Source: Eubacterium ventriosum
GTDB lineage: Bacteria > Bacillota > Clostridia > Lachnospirales > Lachnospiraceae
NCBI RefSeq assembly: GCF_025150745.1
Contig: NZ_CP102282.1
Span: 2,057,501 to 2,121,500, forward strand
Reading direction: 5' to 3'
Length of the DNA stretch: 64,000 bases
The notes beneath the pieces were generated by a model, which had not been told where the DNA came from, ran no database searches, and saw only the letters and a list, made by a program, of their open reading frames with translations. The translations under genes were made by a program, and so were the position numbers. Of the stretch, positions 9,491 through 19,155 are shown piece by piece; the first letter of the stretch is position 1; every line of letters starts with the position of its first letter.

Positions 9491-10588
9491 ATGGCTGGTT
9501 CAACATATGGTAACATTTTTAAAATAACAACTTGGGGAGAATCTCATGGAAAGGCTGTTGGCGTTGTAGTTGACGGTTGCCCTGCAGGAGTTCCTCTTTG
9601 TGAAGAAGACATTCAGTTTTTTCTTGACAGAAGAAAGCCGGGACAGTCTGCATACACTACACAGCGTAACGAAGATGACAAGGTCGAGATTTTGTCTGGT
9701 ATTTTTGAAGGAAAAACTACCGGCACTCCTATTTCTTTGTTTGTACACAATAAAGATCATCATTCTGCTGATTACTCACAGATTGCAGAATGCTACAGGC
9801 CGGGACACGCTGATTACACTTTTGATGAAAAATATGGTTTCAGAGATTATCGCGGTGGCGGACGTTCATCAGGTCGCGAAACTATAGGAAGAGTTGCCGC
9901 AGGCGCCATTGCTTCTAAGATTTTAGAATCACTTAATATTTCCATTATGACTTATTCTAAATCTATCGGTAACGTATCTATAAATTACAATAATTTTAGT
10001 AAAGACGAAATTCAGAAGAATCCTATGTATATGCCTGATAGCAACGCTGCTAAACTTGCAGGTGATATGCTTAAAGAGAAAATGGCTGAAATGGATTCCG
10101 TTGGTGGTATTATCGAATGTGTTGTAGCCGGAATGCCAACAGGTGTAGGTGAACCTGTTTTTGATAAGTTAGATGCTAACCTTGCAAAAGCAATTATGTC
10201 CATCGGTGCTGTTAAAGGTATTGAGATTGGTGATGGTTTTGCAGTTGCCACATCTACCGGTTCTAAAGATAATGATGGTTTTAAAGTTGAAAATGGTCAT
10301 ATTTCAAAAACATCAAACCATGCCGGAGGGGTTCTTGGTGGCATAAGCGACGGCTCACCTATTGTTCTTAGAGCCGCAATCAAGCCTACTCCTTCTATTG
10401 CAATGACACAGCAGACAGTAAATAAATCTATGGAAAATATTGATATCAATATAAAAGGTCGTCACGATCCTATTATTGTTCCTAGAGCTGTAATTGTTGT
10501 TGAATCAATGGTTGCCATTACTATTGTTGATTTACTATTCCAGTCAATGACTTCCAGAATGGACAATATTATAAAATTCTTTAAATAA
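9491..10588 (+). CDS. aroC: Chorismate synthase
   Basis: Last step of the shikimate pathway: FMNH2-dependent conversion of EPSP to chorismate, precursor of the aromatic amino acids and folate. The 365-residue protein opens with GSTYGNIFKITTWGESHG, the first family signature. It carries the flavin/substrate region YRGGGRSSGRETIGRVAAGA, and GRHDPIIVPRA near the end. ACGGAGG precedes the start. It stands alone on the plus strand, diverging from tgt, with its own promoter and terminator, so it is monocistronic; other aro genes are not in view. Confidence 0.97.
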   Translation: MAGSTYGNIFKITTWGESHGKAVGVVVDGCPAGVPLCEEDIQFFLDRRKPGQSAYTTQRNEDDKVEILSGIFEGKTTGTPISLFVHNKDHHSADYSQIAECYRPGHADYTFDEKYGFRDYRGGGRSSGRETIGRVAAGAIASKILESLNISIMTYSKSIGNVSINYNNFSKDEIQKNPMYMPDSNAAKLAGDMLKEKMAEMDSVGGIIECVVAGMPTGVGEPVFDKLDANLAKAIMSIGAVKGIEIGDGFAVATSTGSKDNDGFKVENGHISKTSNHAGGVLGGISDGSPIVLRAAIKPTPSIAMTQQTVNKSMENIDINIKGRHDPIIVPRAVIVVESMVAITIVDLLFQSMTSRMDNIIKFFK

Positions 10589-10600
10589 TAAATTTATATA

Positions 10601-10644
10601 ATCTTCCAAGCATGTTTAAATATACTGTTTGGAAGATTTTTATT
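10601..10644 (+). terminator. Rho-independent terminator of aroC
   Basis: ATCTTCCAA (10601-10609) pairs with TTGGAAGAT (10629-10637), followed by TTTTATTTT on the plus strand. It is 13 bases past the aroC stop. Confidence 0.85.
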
Positions 10645-10664
10645 TTCTATTTTTTTGCTTTGCT

Positions 10665-11066
10665 CTATTTCCTGCACTCTTTTGAGTTAAGCATTTTTTC
10701 AAAAATAACACCTACAATGCACCACAGCGGTGCATAATCAATTCTAATCACACCGTTTATGTTGTACTTTTTATCGCTATAATCCCACGGACAATTATTT
10801 GTTTTCTTAAGAATACTTCCTGTAATTAATTCTACCATAAAAATTCCTATTGAATAAACTATCCCCCTGATTATTGTAGGCATTTTCATTTTCTTTAACT
10901 TAAGGCTTATTGGCTTTATAACTGATGCCAAGCCATATATGGGGAACATAATTATTGACGTATAACCAATGAATTTATTATTTTTGCTTTTTATTCCATG
11001 AAAGGCTGTCCATATAATTTCAATACACCAACCTAAAATACCACATTTTACAAAATCACTTTTCAT
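10665..11066 (-). CDS. Putative CmpB-like membrane protein (ABC-transporter type IV family)
   Basis: This 133-residue protein is hydrophobic with about four membrane segments. It shows the phrases ILGWCIEIIWTAF near the start, MFPIYGLASV, GIFMVELITGSIL and NCPWDYSDKKYNINGVIRIDY near the end. In families known to me, GWxxE, PIYG, WDYS and NxxGRI in this order mark the CmpB/putative ABC-transporter type IV proteins (PF06541) of Firmicutes; their function is not established. The length is short for the family. The start follows AGGGGGAG closely. It is a single gene converging with aroC. Confidence 0.6.
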   Translation of the reverse strand: MKSDFVKCGILGWCIEIIWTAFHGIKSKNNKFIGYTSIIMFPIYGLASVIKPISLKLKKMKMPTIIRGIVYSIGIFMVELITGSILKKTNNCPWDYSDKKYNINGVIRIDYAPLWCIVGVIFEKMLNSKECRK

Positions 11067-11138
11067 ATCTCCCCCTGTAAATCTAATCCATTACATTATT
11101 TCCAAAAATTGGGGAATTATGCAGGAAACATATTCCAT

Positions 11139-11196
11139 AAAAAACAAAATCCTTACAGCTCGCAAGACCAATCAGTCCTTTTACTGTAAGGATTTT
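11139..11196 (-). terminator. Rho-independent terminator of glyA
   Basis: A 13-bp perfect stem, AAAATCCTTACAG (11146-11158) with CTGTAAGGATTTT (11184-11196), is followed on minus by GTTTTTTATGG. It lies 55 bases past the glyA stop. Confidence 0.85.
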
Positions 11197-11250
11197 ACAA
11201 CACTATTGATTCTACTTTCTAATCAACAGTCATATTAATATTTTGTTTCT

Positions 11251-12492
11251 TTATGCATATAAAGGATATTTGTCTGTTAATGCCTTTACTTTTGCCTTTA
11301 CTGCTTCATTGTTTCCTTCCGGATCAGCAGCGATTAATGCCATGCATTCTGCTATTACATCCATATCTGCTTCATTAAGTCCTCTTGTTGTAACTGCAGG
11401 TGTACCAATTCTTACACCACTTGTAATTCCCGGTTTCTGTGGGTCATTAGGAATTGCGTTCTTGTTACATGTAATGTTTGCTTTATCAAGAGCAATTTCA
11501 AATTCCTTACCTGTAATGTTTTTGCTTCTTAAGTCTACTAACATTAAGTGATTGTCTGTACCGCCTGATACAAGGTCAAAACCTCTGTCTGTAAGACCTT
11601 TTGCAAGTGCCTGCGCATTTGCCACAATGTTCTTGCCATACTGCTGGAATTCAGGTGATAAAGCTTCTTTGAAACAAACAGCCTTAGATGCGATAACGTG
11701 CATTAATGGTCCACCCTGGATTCCTGGGAAAACTGCCTTATTAAGCTTATGTTCCAAAGCAAATTCTTCACTTGAAAGAATAAGTCCACCTCTTGGTCCT
11801 CTTAATGTCTTATGAGTTGTAGTTGTTGTTACATGCGCATATGGAATTGGGCTCATATGCTGTCCTGTAGCTACAAGGCCTGCAATATGTGCCATATCTA
11901 CCATAAGGTAAGCACCTACTTCGTCAGCGATTTCTCTGAATTTCTTAAAATCAATCTTTCTTGGGTAAGCACTTGCACCAGCTACGATAAGTTTAGGCTT
12001 GTTAGCTTTTGCAACTTCCAACACCTGATCGTAATCTATATAACCGTCTTCATTTACTCCATAAGAAACAATATTAAAATATGTACCTGAAATATTAACT
12101 TTTGAACCATGTGTTAAATGTCCACCTGCATCAAGGCTCATTCCCATAACTGTATCTCCCGGTTTAACCAAAGCGAAAAATACTGCTAAGTTAGCCTGTG
12201 CACCTGAATGTGGCTGTACATTAGCATATGTGCATCCAAATAATTTCTTTGCTCTTTCTCTTGCAAGTTCTTCTACAACGTCAACATATTCACATCCGCC
12301 GTAGTATCTCTTTCCCGGATAACCTTCTGCATATTTATTTGTTAAATGACTTCCCATAGCTGCCATTACCGCTTTGCTTACTATATTTTCAGATGCAATA
12401 AGCTCCAAATGGCTCTGCTGTCTGTCCATTTCGTCCTGCATAGCTTCTGCTATTTCAATATCTGCATTCTTAATTTCGTCAAATGAAAACAT
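11251..12492 (-). CDS. glyA: Serine hydroxymethyltransferase
   Basis: This PLP enzyme interconverts serine and glycine and charges tetrahydrofolate with a one-carbon unit. The 413-residue protein has [20 protein letters not shown] near the start. The family phrase YFGC..G is present as YYGGCEYVD, and the PLP lysine is in [16 protein letters not shown]. The C-terminal half has [14 protein letters not shown] take the ATG at 12492, six bases after AGGAGGT, giving MFSFDEIK; the longer opening to 12531 lacks a ribosome site. It is monocistronic and divergent from the HAD gene at 12774. Confidence 0.97.
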   Translation of the reverse strand: MFSFDEIKNADIEIAEAMQDEMDRQQSHLELIASENIVSKAVMAAMGSHLTNKYAEGYPGKRYYGGCEYVDVVEELARERAKKLFGCTYANVQPHSGAQANLAVFFALVKPGDTVMGMSLDAGGHLTHGSKVNISGTYFNIVSYGVNEDGYIDYDQVLEVAKANKPKLIVAGASAYPRKIDFKKFREIADEVGAYLMVDMAHIAGLVATGQHMSPIPYAHVTTTTTHKTLRGPRGGLILSSEEFALEHKLNKAVFPGIQGGPLMHVIASKAVCFKEALSPEFQQYGKNIVANAQALAKGLTDRGFDLVSGGTDNHLMLVDLRSKNITGKEFEIALDKANITCNKNAIPNDPQKPGITSGVRIGTPAVTTRGLNEADMDVIAECMALIAADPEGNNEAVKAKVKALTDKYPLYA

Positions 12493-12773
12493 TTTGTACC
12501 TCCTGTATATTGTCAAATACTTATCAAACATAAGTTTACCACAATTATTTCTATTAAGAAAGTCAAAAAATAAGCTTTTTACTTATATTTATTCATTTAT
12601 TTCTTTCAAAATTAAATTTTTATAAAATATTCTCTTTTTCCCCTCTTGATTTTTCAAACATATATGATATTTTAAACTAGTAATTAATAGTTGCTATGCA
12701 CAGCACTATTATTATTTTTTATAAGCAATTTTATTAAATAGCCTTAAAGTCAAATACTAAGGAGAATTTTATT

Positions 12774-13427
12774 ATGAACATTCCAAAAGTTGCAATTTTT
12801 GATATGGATGGATTGATTTTTAATACTGAGCGTCAGTTTTTCAAGTTTGAAAGCATGGTTCATAAGAAATATGGCTATCCTTCAAGAATTGAAGATTTTA
12901 CCCAAACATTAGGGCTCTCATTTGCTTCTGTTAAAGAAGTTCACAAGAAAATCTTTGGCGAAGATTTTTCTACCGAACAGATATTTAAGGAAACTCGTGA
13001 ATTAGTTGCAAAGGATGTTGAAGAAAACGGTTTGGAAATTATGAAAGGCATTCCCGAATTATTGGAGTTTTTTAAGGAAAACGGAACAATTTGTTGTGTT
13101 GCCTCTTCAACAGTAACTCCTATGGTTGAAAAATATTTAAATATAGCCGGTATTCGTGATTATTTTAAACATATTATTGGCGGAGACCAGGTAAAAAATT
13201 CAAAACCTAATCCGGAAATTTTCTTAAAAGCCCTTGGGAAGACACCTTTTAACAAAGATGAAGCTGTTATTTTTGAGGATTCAGAAAACGGAATCCGAGC
13301 CGCACACGCAGCCGGCATTCCTGTTATCTGCATTCCTGATTTAAAATATCCAAATGATTCTTTAAAGGATATTCCTATTCATATTGTGGATAGCGCTTTA
13401 GATGTAATTGATTTGTATAGCGAATAA
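12774..13427 (+). CDS. HAD-superfamily hydrolase, beta-phosphoglucomutase-like
   Basis: A cytosolic Mg-dependent phosphatase or phosphomutase of 217 residues. Motif I is DMDGLIFNTE near the N-terminus, with both aspartates. A helical cap follows, then motif II in CVASST, a lysine in SKPNPEIFLKA, and motif IV as FEDSENGIRAAHAAG. This is subclass I, the beta-phosphoglucomutase/phosphoglycolate-phosphatase group. The Ser-Lys-Pro-xPE phrase is common to both, so the substrate cannot be named. AAGGAG lies ten bases before the ATG. It stands between divergent glyA and the Asn-rich gene. Confidence 0.85.
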   Translation: MNIPKVAIFDMDGLIFNTERQFFKFESMVHKKYGYPSRIEDFTQTLGLSFASVKEVHKKIFGEDFSTEQIFKETRELVAKDVEENGLEIMKGIPELLEFFKENGTICCVASSTVTPMVEKYLNIAGIRDYFKHIIGGDQVKNSKPNPEIFLKALGKTPFNKDEAVIFEDSENGIRAAHAAGIPVICIPDLKYPNDSLKDIPIHIVDSALDVIDLYSE

Positions 13428-13463
13428 TACTTTAAATCTAATCCTTTTATAATAAATAGCTCT

Positions 13464-13508
13464 TTAGGTTTAATTCATTTTGTACATATAATAGTGCTTT
13501 AAACCTAA
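13464..13508 (+). repeat. Inverted repeat between the HAD gene and the Asn-rich gene
   Basis: TTAGGTTTAA (13464-13473) pairs with TTAAACCTAA (13499-13508) over a 25-base AT-rich loop. There is no clear U-tract; it could be a weak terminator of the HAD gene or an operator for the next one. Confidence 0.35.
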
Positions 13509-13585
13509 CGTTTTATGAAATAATTTTTAAACCTCCTGCATATTTTGTTATATGATTTATATAGCAACTAATATGGGAGGTTTTT

Positions 13586-14407
13586 ATGTATCATATTATA
13601 GAATTAGAAAACGGCCAACCAATGATTTTCGAACAGTCAGCACGGCAAATCAAATCTTACCTGATAGCCAACGGTCGTGTTTTTTCAAAGGGCTATGTTT
13701 TTAAAAATTTCAAAAAAGACTTTAATGTTTATTCAGTCAATTCTCCACTTGTTTCCTACTACTCTGTAGATAATTCGTTCGTCCTTACCCAAGTAACACA
13801 AAATAGTTTTCAAGAAGTTCTTTGCCTTAAAACATCTTGTGCAACACTTGTTTTTAACAATAAATTATATGTTTTTTATTTGGATAATTCACTTATGGGA
13901 GTTTGTTCAGACAATCTTACCGAGAAACATTGTATTGTCGAAAACATATCCGGCTCGAATCATATCTCTGCTTTTGTACATAATAATTGCATTTTTGTTA
14001 CAACTGACAATACACTTTATGAAATCGACTTGAATTTTAATGTGGTTTGTAAGCAGGAAATTAATCTTTCTCTGAATAATATGACTAATGCTACTTCCGG
14101 GAGTGAAAATTCTTTAAGAAATAATTCTACAAACTATAACACTTCAAGCTACAATGTATCAAATAATAATATCTCAAATAACAATACTTCAATTCCTAAT
14201 ACTCCTAGAAATAATCTGCCTAAAAACAACACTACTAACAATTATAAAGCTTATAACGCCTCATATAATTCAAATTCATACAAAGAACTTGTATACAACT
14301 ACAATATCTTAAAAAGAGATGTTGAAAAATTAAACAACAAATACAATGAGCTTTCAAACTACGTTGGCAGTATGCAAGAGCAAATAAGACGACTAAGATT
14401 AAACTAG
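13586..14407 (+). CDS. Unknown protein with beta-rich N-terminus, Asn-rich linker and C-terminal coiled coil
   Basis: A 273-residue protein with no family I recognise. Residues 1-155 are rich in alternating hydrophobic/aromatic residues and short turns (for example NKLYVFYLDNSLMGV and NCIFVTTDNTLYEIDL), like blades of a small beta-propeller. Residues about 160-240 are dominated by Asn, Ser and Thr (runs such as NNNISNNNTS), a flexible linker. Residues about 242-273 form a heptad-like coiled coil (ILKRDVEKLNNKYNELSNYV). No signal peptide or membrane helix is seen, so it should be cytosolic. GGGAGG precedes the ATG, and a terminator follows at once, so it is a real single gene. Oligomeric scaffold or adaptor is a guess only. 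Confidence 0.6.
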   Translation: MYHIIELENGQPMIFEQSARQIKSYLIANGRVFSKGYVFKNFKKDFNVYSVNSPLVSYYSVDNSFVLTQVTQNSFQEVLCLKTSCATLVFNNKLYVFYLDNSLMGVCSDNLTEKHCIVENISGSNHISAFVHNNCIFVTTDNTLYEIDLNFNVVCKQEINLSLNNMTNATSGSENSLRNNSTNYNTSSYNVSNNNISNNNTSIPNTPRNNLPKNNTTNNYKAYNASYNSNSYKELVYNYNILKRDVEKLNNKYNELSNYVGSMQEQIRRLRLN

Positions 14408-14413
14408 CATCAC

Positions 14414-14441
14414 AAAAGGCTGCCCAACTGAGCAGCCTTTT
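14414..14441 (+). terminator. Terminator between the Asn-rich gene and aspS (bidirectional)
   Basis: AAAAGGCTGC (14414-14423) and GCAGCCTTTT (14432-14441) form a perfect 10-bp stem. The T-run in the arm serves both strands, so it can end both the plus-strand gene and the long minus-strand operon ending in aspS. Confidence 0.8.
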
Positions 14442-14523
14442 ATCTTTGTATTAAGCTATGTGAATCCTTGCCAACTATTATATATTCCTATAATCGTTTC
14501 TATTTCTTTACATCTCTCATTAT

Positions 14524-16314
14524 TTATTTTTCTTCTTCAACATCAATTGTTTCAATTGATAATTCTTCTAACTGTTTTGCATCTACAGCTGTTGGTGCTT
14601 CTGTCATTAAGCATGATGCATCTTTAACCTTAGGGAATGCAATTACTTCACGAATGTTGTCTTCACCTGTCATATGCATTACAAGTCTGTCAAGTCCGTA
14701 TGCAAGTCCTGCGTGTGGTGGAACACCATACTTAAATGCATCTAATAAGAATCCAAACTGTTCGTGAGCTGCTTCTGTTGTAAAACCTAATGCTTTAAGC
14801 ATTCTTTCCTGAACGTCTGCCTGATGGATTCTAACACTGCCGCCACCGATTTCTGAACCATTAAGTACGATATCGTAAGCCTTTGCCCTAACTCTGCCCG
14901 GATCAGATTCAATATAATCCAAGTCTTCATCCATAGGCATTGTAAATGGATGATGCATTGCAAGAAATCTGTTCTGTTCATCTGACCATTCAAACTGTGG
15001 GAATTCTACCACCCATAAGAAGTTAAATTTGCTCTTATCAATTAAATCTAACTGTTCAGCTAATTCTAATCTAAGTGCACCAAGAACGTTCCAAACAATC
15101 TTATTTTTGTCAGCAGCAAATACTAATAAATCGCCTGGCTGACCATCCATAGCCTTAATAAGGTTATCCATTTCCTCATCTGTCATAAACTTAGCAAATG
15201 ATGACTTAATTGTTCCATCTTCATGCATTGCAATATATGCAAGACCTTTTGCTCCGTTGCCCTTTGCAGAATCAACTAACTTATCAATCTTCTTTCTTGG
15301 CATTGCGCCCTGTCCCTTAACATTAAGACCTCTTACAGAACCGCCGTTTTCGATTGTTCCTGTAAATACACCAAAGCCACAACCTTTAACAACGTCTGTT
15401 ACGTCAATAAGTTCCATTCCAAAACGTGTATCAGGCTTATCTGAACCATATCTGTTCATAGCTTCAATCCATGTCATTCTCTGAATTGGTAACTGAACAT
15501 CAACATCAAGAATTTCTTTAAATAATGCCTTTAATAATCTTTCATTAACATCGATTACATCATCAACATCTACAAAAGAAAGTTCCATATCAACCTGTGT
15601 AAATTCAGGCTGTCTGTCAGCTCTTAAATCTTCATCTCTGTAACATTTTGCAATCTGAATATATCTGTCAAAACCTGAGCACATAAGCAACTGCTTATAT
15701 AACTGTGGAGACTGTGGTAATGCATAGAAGCATCCCGGATGTACTCTACTAGGTACTAAATAATCTCTCGCACCTTCAGGTGTACTCTTACATAATGTTG
15801 GAGTTTCAATTTCAATAAATCCTTCATTTGACATAAACTTTCTAATAAAAGTTGTAATATCACTTCTCATCTTAAGATTTCTCTGAAGATGAGGCTTTCT
15901 TAAATCAAGGTATCTATATTTTAATCTTAACTCTTCTCTAGTATTAGCATCTTCTTCAACAGGGAATGGAGGTGTTTCAGCTTCTGATAAAATTCTAAGT
16001 GTGTTTACAGTTACTTCAATATCACCTGTTGCCATATTTTCATTAACTGCACCACTACGCTGTCTAACAACACCTTCTGCTGCAATAACAAATTCGCTTC
16101 TAAGATTTTTAGCTTTTTCAAAAACTTCACCATTGTTTTCATCAAAAACTAACTGTAAAAGACCTGAACGATCTCTTAAATCTATAAAAATCAAGCTTCC
16201 TAAATTTCTTCTTTTCTGGACCCATCCCATTACAGTTACAGTTTCACCAATATTCTTATTAGATACTTCTGTACATCTGTGACTTCTATGAAGTCCCTGC
16301 ATTGACTCTGCCAT
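14524..16314 (-). CDS. aspS: Aspartyl-tRNA synthetase
   Basis: This class II synthetase charges tRNA-Asp. The 596-residue protein has an N-terminal OB-fold anticodon-binding domain with VMGWVQKRRNLGSLIFIDLR. The catalytic core has the inserted GAD domain typical of bacteria (GSDKPDTRFGMELIDVTDVV region). Motif 3 is GLAYGLDRLVMHMTG, followed by the family's ending NIREVIAFPK. I use the ATG at 16314, which has AGGAGG about seven bases upstream; a longer opening to 16338 overlaps that ribosome site. It is last in the run ending at the bidirectional terminator, 40 bases after hisS. Confidence 0.97.
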   Translation of the reverse strand: MAESMQGLHRSHRCTEVSNKNIGETVTVMGWVQKRRNLGSLIFIDLRDRSGLLQLVFDENNGEVFEKAKNLRSEFVIAAEGVVRQRSGAVNENMATGDIEVTVNTLRILSEAETPPFPVEEDANTREELRLKYRYLDLRKPHLQRNLKMRSDITTFIRKFMSNEGFIEIETPTLCKSTPEGARDYLVPSRVHPGCFYALPQSPQLYKQLLMCSGFDRYIQIAKCYRDEDLRADRQPEFTQVDMELSFVDVDDVIDVNERLLKALFKEILDVDVQLPIQRMTWIEAMNRYGSDKPDTRFGMELIDVTDVVKGCGFGVFTGTIENGGSVRGLNVKGQGAMPRKKIDKLVDSAKGNGAKGLAYIAMHEDGTIKSSFAKFMTDEEMDNLIKAMDGQPGDLLVFAADKNKIVWNVLGALRLELAEQLDLIDKSKFNFLWVVEFPQFEWSDEQNRFLAMHHPFTMPMDEDLDYIESDPGRVRAKAYDIVLNGSEIGGGSVRIHQADVQERMLKALGFTTEAAHEQFGFLLDAFKYGVPPHAGLAYGLDRLVMHMTGEDNIREVIAFPKVKDASCLMTEAPTAVDAKQLEELSIETIDVEEEK

Positions 16315-16354
16315 AATTCTTCCTCCTAATTCATCCACTGTGAAATAAAATATA

Positions 16355-17614
16355 TTATTTTAATGGGTTCTTATAGAATTCTTTGAATTCTTCATAACCC
16401 TGCTCTTTTAACTGTTCTTTCTGGAACTTTTTATTCTTATTCATTCTTGTTACAAGAACCTGAGTACCATTCTTTCTTTCTTCCTGAGCCTGTGCAATAA
16501 CATCACAAAGTGCATCTTCCTTAACACCTTTTTCAATAAGATAAGCAACCTTATTGTATTCTTCAGGAATCTTAAAGCCCTGTTCCATTAATAATAAAAC
16601 AATACGTTCAAAACCAATTGAAAAACCACAGGCTGGAACATCATGTCCAATGAATTTTCCAACCATCTTATTGTATCTTCCGCCACCACCGCAGCTTCCA
16701 CCAAATTCAGGAATTGCAATTTCAAAAATTGTTCCTGTATAATATGACATACCTCTAACTAAAGTAGGATCAAATACAATTTCAAAATCAGATGACTTCG
16801 TAGCCTTAACACTTTCAATAATCTCGTTCATCCACTGCTTAACATCATCTTCCATATAATCACCAAACTTTTCAGCCAAATAATCAATAGGATTAGCCTG
16901 CTGTTCAATTTCTTTAAATAAAGAAACGTACTTATTTACTGATTCTTCAGAAAATTCATATTTAATAAGTTCTTCCTTAACTCCTTCAAGACCAATCTTG
17001 TCCATCTTGTCAAGAATAATAAATACGCTGTCATAACTTTCTTCAGGGAAGCCACTGTAAGCAGCCATAGCCTTTAATATTCTTCTCTCGTTAATTCTAA
17101 TCTGGAAATTCTTAAATCCAAGCTTTCCAAGTGTTGTTGTAGTTGCAAGAATCAATTCGATTTCTGCCAGGTTACTTGGGTCTCCAAGAATATCAATATC
17201 ACACTGCATAAACTGACGGTAACGACCTCTCTGTGGTCTGTCAGCTCTCCAAACACTCCCCATCTGTAAAGCCTTAAAAGGTGATGGCAAGTTATTGGCA
17301 TTATTTGAATAATATCTTACAAGAGGAACTGTTAAGTCATATCTTAACCCGTTGTCAACAACATCCATATCTGTCTGTGCTGTTTCAAGATTAAGCTTCT
17401 CGCCTCTTTTTAAAATCTTAAAAATTAACTTTTCGTTTTCTCCACCCTGCTTATTAGTAAGGTTAGAAATATTTTCTACACAAGGTGTTTCAATCTGTGT
17501 AAAACCGAAAGCCTTATATGTATCTTTAATTACGTTCTGCACATAATTTCTTATTTTCATCTCTTCAGGAAGAATATCTTTCATTCCTGTAACAGGTTTC
17601 TTGCTTAATGCCAT
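16355..17614 (-). CDS. hisS: Histidyl-tRNA synthetase
   Basis: This class II synthetase charges tRNA-His. The 419-residue protein has motif 2 as VWRADRPQRGRYRQF and the second histidine signature LVRGMSYYTGTIFEI. Motif 3 is CGFSIGFERIVLLL, and a C-terminal anticodon-binding domain follows. The core phrases LRYDLTVPLVRYYSNN and QCDIDILG resemble the eukaryote-like branch of HisRS more than the usual LRPE/HQ bacterial form. That suggests the alternative HisRS lineage found in some Clostridia; a tree would settle it. AAGGAG lies nine bases before the ATG. The hisS-aspS pair is a common Firmicutes order. Confidence 0.95.
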   Translation of the reverse strand: MALSKKPVTGMKDILPEEMKIRNYVQNVIKDTYKAFGFTQIETPCVENISNLTNKQGGENEKLIFKILKRGEKLNLETAQTDMDVVDNGLRYDLTVPLVRYYSNNANNLPSPFKALQMGSVWRADRPQRGRYRQFMQCDIDILGDPSNLAEIELILATTTTLGKLGFKNFQIRINERRILKAMAAYSGFPEESYDSVFIILDKMDKIGLEGVKEELIKYEFSEESVNKYVSLFKEIEQQANPIDYLAEKFGDYMEDDVKQWMNEIIESVKATKSSDFEIVFDPTLVRGMSYYTGTIFEIAIPEFGGSCGGGGRYNKMVGKFIGHDVPACGFSIGFERIVLLLMEQGFKIPEEYNKVAYLIEKGVKEDALCDVIAQAQEERKNGTQVLVTRMNKNKKFQKEQLKEQGYEEFKEFYKNPLK

Positions 17615-17673
17615 TTTCTATGTCTCCTTATTATTTTTCTCACAACCATAAATTTTACTATTGTTTTTTATTT

Positions 17674-19155
17674 TTAACAACCCATAGATTGAAAGTATTT
17701 TCTTTTTCTTTCAATCATTTCGTCAATTCTTTCAATATATTGGTCTACATTCTTTACAGTATCTATTCTTTTGCCCTCTTTTCTATCCGGTGACAAAAGC
17801 TTAGTAACCGCTCCTGCTCCAACGGCCCATACATCCTGAAAGTCACCCATCATAAGAATATTGTAAAGGCCTTCACAACCTTCAATAGAATATCCTACAT
17901 TTTCCTGATTACCTGCCATATTCTTCTGTCTATATAGATAATAAGGTTTCATATTCATCTCTTCTGAATACTTTTCTGTAACTTTCATAAGTTCAGAACT
18001 ATTTTCCATATGCATGTCAGAATATTTATCTTTCATAATATTTAAACGTGCTGCTCTCTTTAACGCAAGAGAATGTACGGTTATTCCTTCCGGACTAAGT
18101 TTCTTTGCCTCTTCCATAGAATATCTTACCATTTTTTCATCTTCTTGTGGAAGTCCAAGAATAAAGTCCATATTTATATTATTAAAGCCACACTGTCTTG
18201 CAAGCTTAAACGCTTCCTTAATCTGTTCTACAGTATGTCGTCTTCCAATAATATCTAAAGTTTCCTGATTCATCGTCTGGGGATTAATTGAAATTCTTGA
18301 AACATTATGTTTCTTTAATGTTTTAAGCTTTTCTTCAGTAATACTGTCAGGTCGTCCCGCTTCAACAGTAAACTCTCTTACTGTGCTAAAATCAAAATTC
18401 TCCTTAAGACTTGTAATCAACCTATCCATCTGATCAGGTTCCAATGTTGTAGGAGTTCCTCCTCCAATATATACCGTGTTAAGTTCACGACCTTTTAATT
18501 GCTCACCTAAGAATTTAATCTCTTTTATGACGCTGTCTACATAACTGTCAACCTTATCCTTGTACATTGATATAGGATAAGATGTAAACGAACAATAAAG
18601 GCATGTAGTTGGACAAAAAGGAATTCCAACATAAAGACTGTATCCTTCTTTATAATTAATATCTGATAATATTCTGCTTTCCCTTCTTGAAATGTCAATT
18701 GCAAGGTTAAGCTTTTCATCAGAAATCAAATAAGTTTCCTTCATTGTCTTTCGGACCTGCTCTTCTCTCATTCCCTGTTCAAACAACATTCCTGGAATTT
18801 TGGCAGGTCGTATTCCCGTTAGATTGCCCCAAGGCAATTCCTTGCCTGTATCCTTTGACATAACACTGTACAAAAGCTTTTTTAAAACATTCTTTAACTC
18901 TGTTCTATGAGTTTTAGATAAATCGCAGTGGTTAACAATACCACTGCAGTCTATTTCATAATGTTCTTCAAAAAGCTTTTTTTCATTGTCTGACAATATT
19001 ATATTTATTCTGTTTTCTTCATAAACAACTTTTAAAATTCTATAGTAATCCTGAACCTGACTGTTAATCTTAAATGGATGTCCCATATAAAAAGCCTGAA
19101 CCATGGATTGTACATCATATTGAAATTCTTCCGGTACTATCTGAATATCAATCAT
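17674..19155 (-). CDS. hemZ: HemZ-type radical SAM coproporphyrinogen dehydrogenase-like protein
   Basis: A 493-residue radical SAM protein with the cluster motif CPTTCLYCSF (C-x3-C-x2-C). The following signatures are YIGGGTPTTLEPDQMDRL, VEAGRPDSI, RISINPQTMNQETLD and MDFILGLPQED, as in the HemN/HemZ family. The long N-terminal region without a cluster motif fits HemZ. The family's nominal reaction is anaerobic oxidative decarboxylation of coproporphyrinogen III. No other heme genes are here, and many anaerobes keep hemZ without full heme synthesis, so the true substrate is open. The ATG overlaps the stop of the MBL gene by one base (TAATG), showing coupled translation. Confidence 0.85.
   Translation of the reverse strand: MIDIQIVPEEFQYDVQSMVQAFYMGHPFKINSQVQDYYRILKVVYEENRINIILSDNEKKLFEEHYEIDCSGIVNHCDLSKTHRTELKNVLKKLLYSVMSKDTGKELPWGNLTGIRPAKIPGMLFEQGMREEQVRKTMKETYLISDEKLNLAIDISRRESRILSDINYKEGYSLYVGIPFCPTTCLYCSFTSYPISMYKDKVDSYVDSVIKEIKFLGEQLKGRELNTVYIGGGTPTTLEPDQMDRLITSLKENFDFSTVREFTVEAGRPDSITEEKLKTLKKHNVSRISINPQTMNQETLDIIGRRHTVEQIKEAFKLARQCGFNNINMDFILGLPQEDEKMVRYSMEEAKKLSPEGITVHSLALKRAARLNIMKDKYSDMHMENSSELMKVTEKYSEEMNMKPYYLYRQKNMAGNQENVGYSIEGCEGLYNILMMGDFQDVWAVGAGAVTKLLSPDRKEGKRIDTVKNVDQYIERIDEMIERKRKYFQSMGC

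Noticed and set aside
12493-12773. Glycine riboswitch or similar upstream of glyA
   Set aside because: The 281-base gap is plain AT-rich sequence; no paired aptamer or terminator pattern is visible.
17615-17673. T-box before hisS/aspS
   Set aside because: The gap after hemZ is only 59 bases and has no T-box core; the pair is inside a longer operon.
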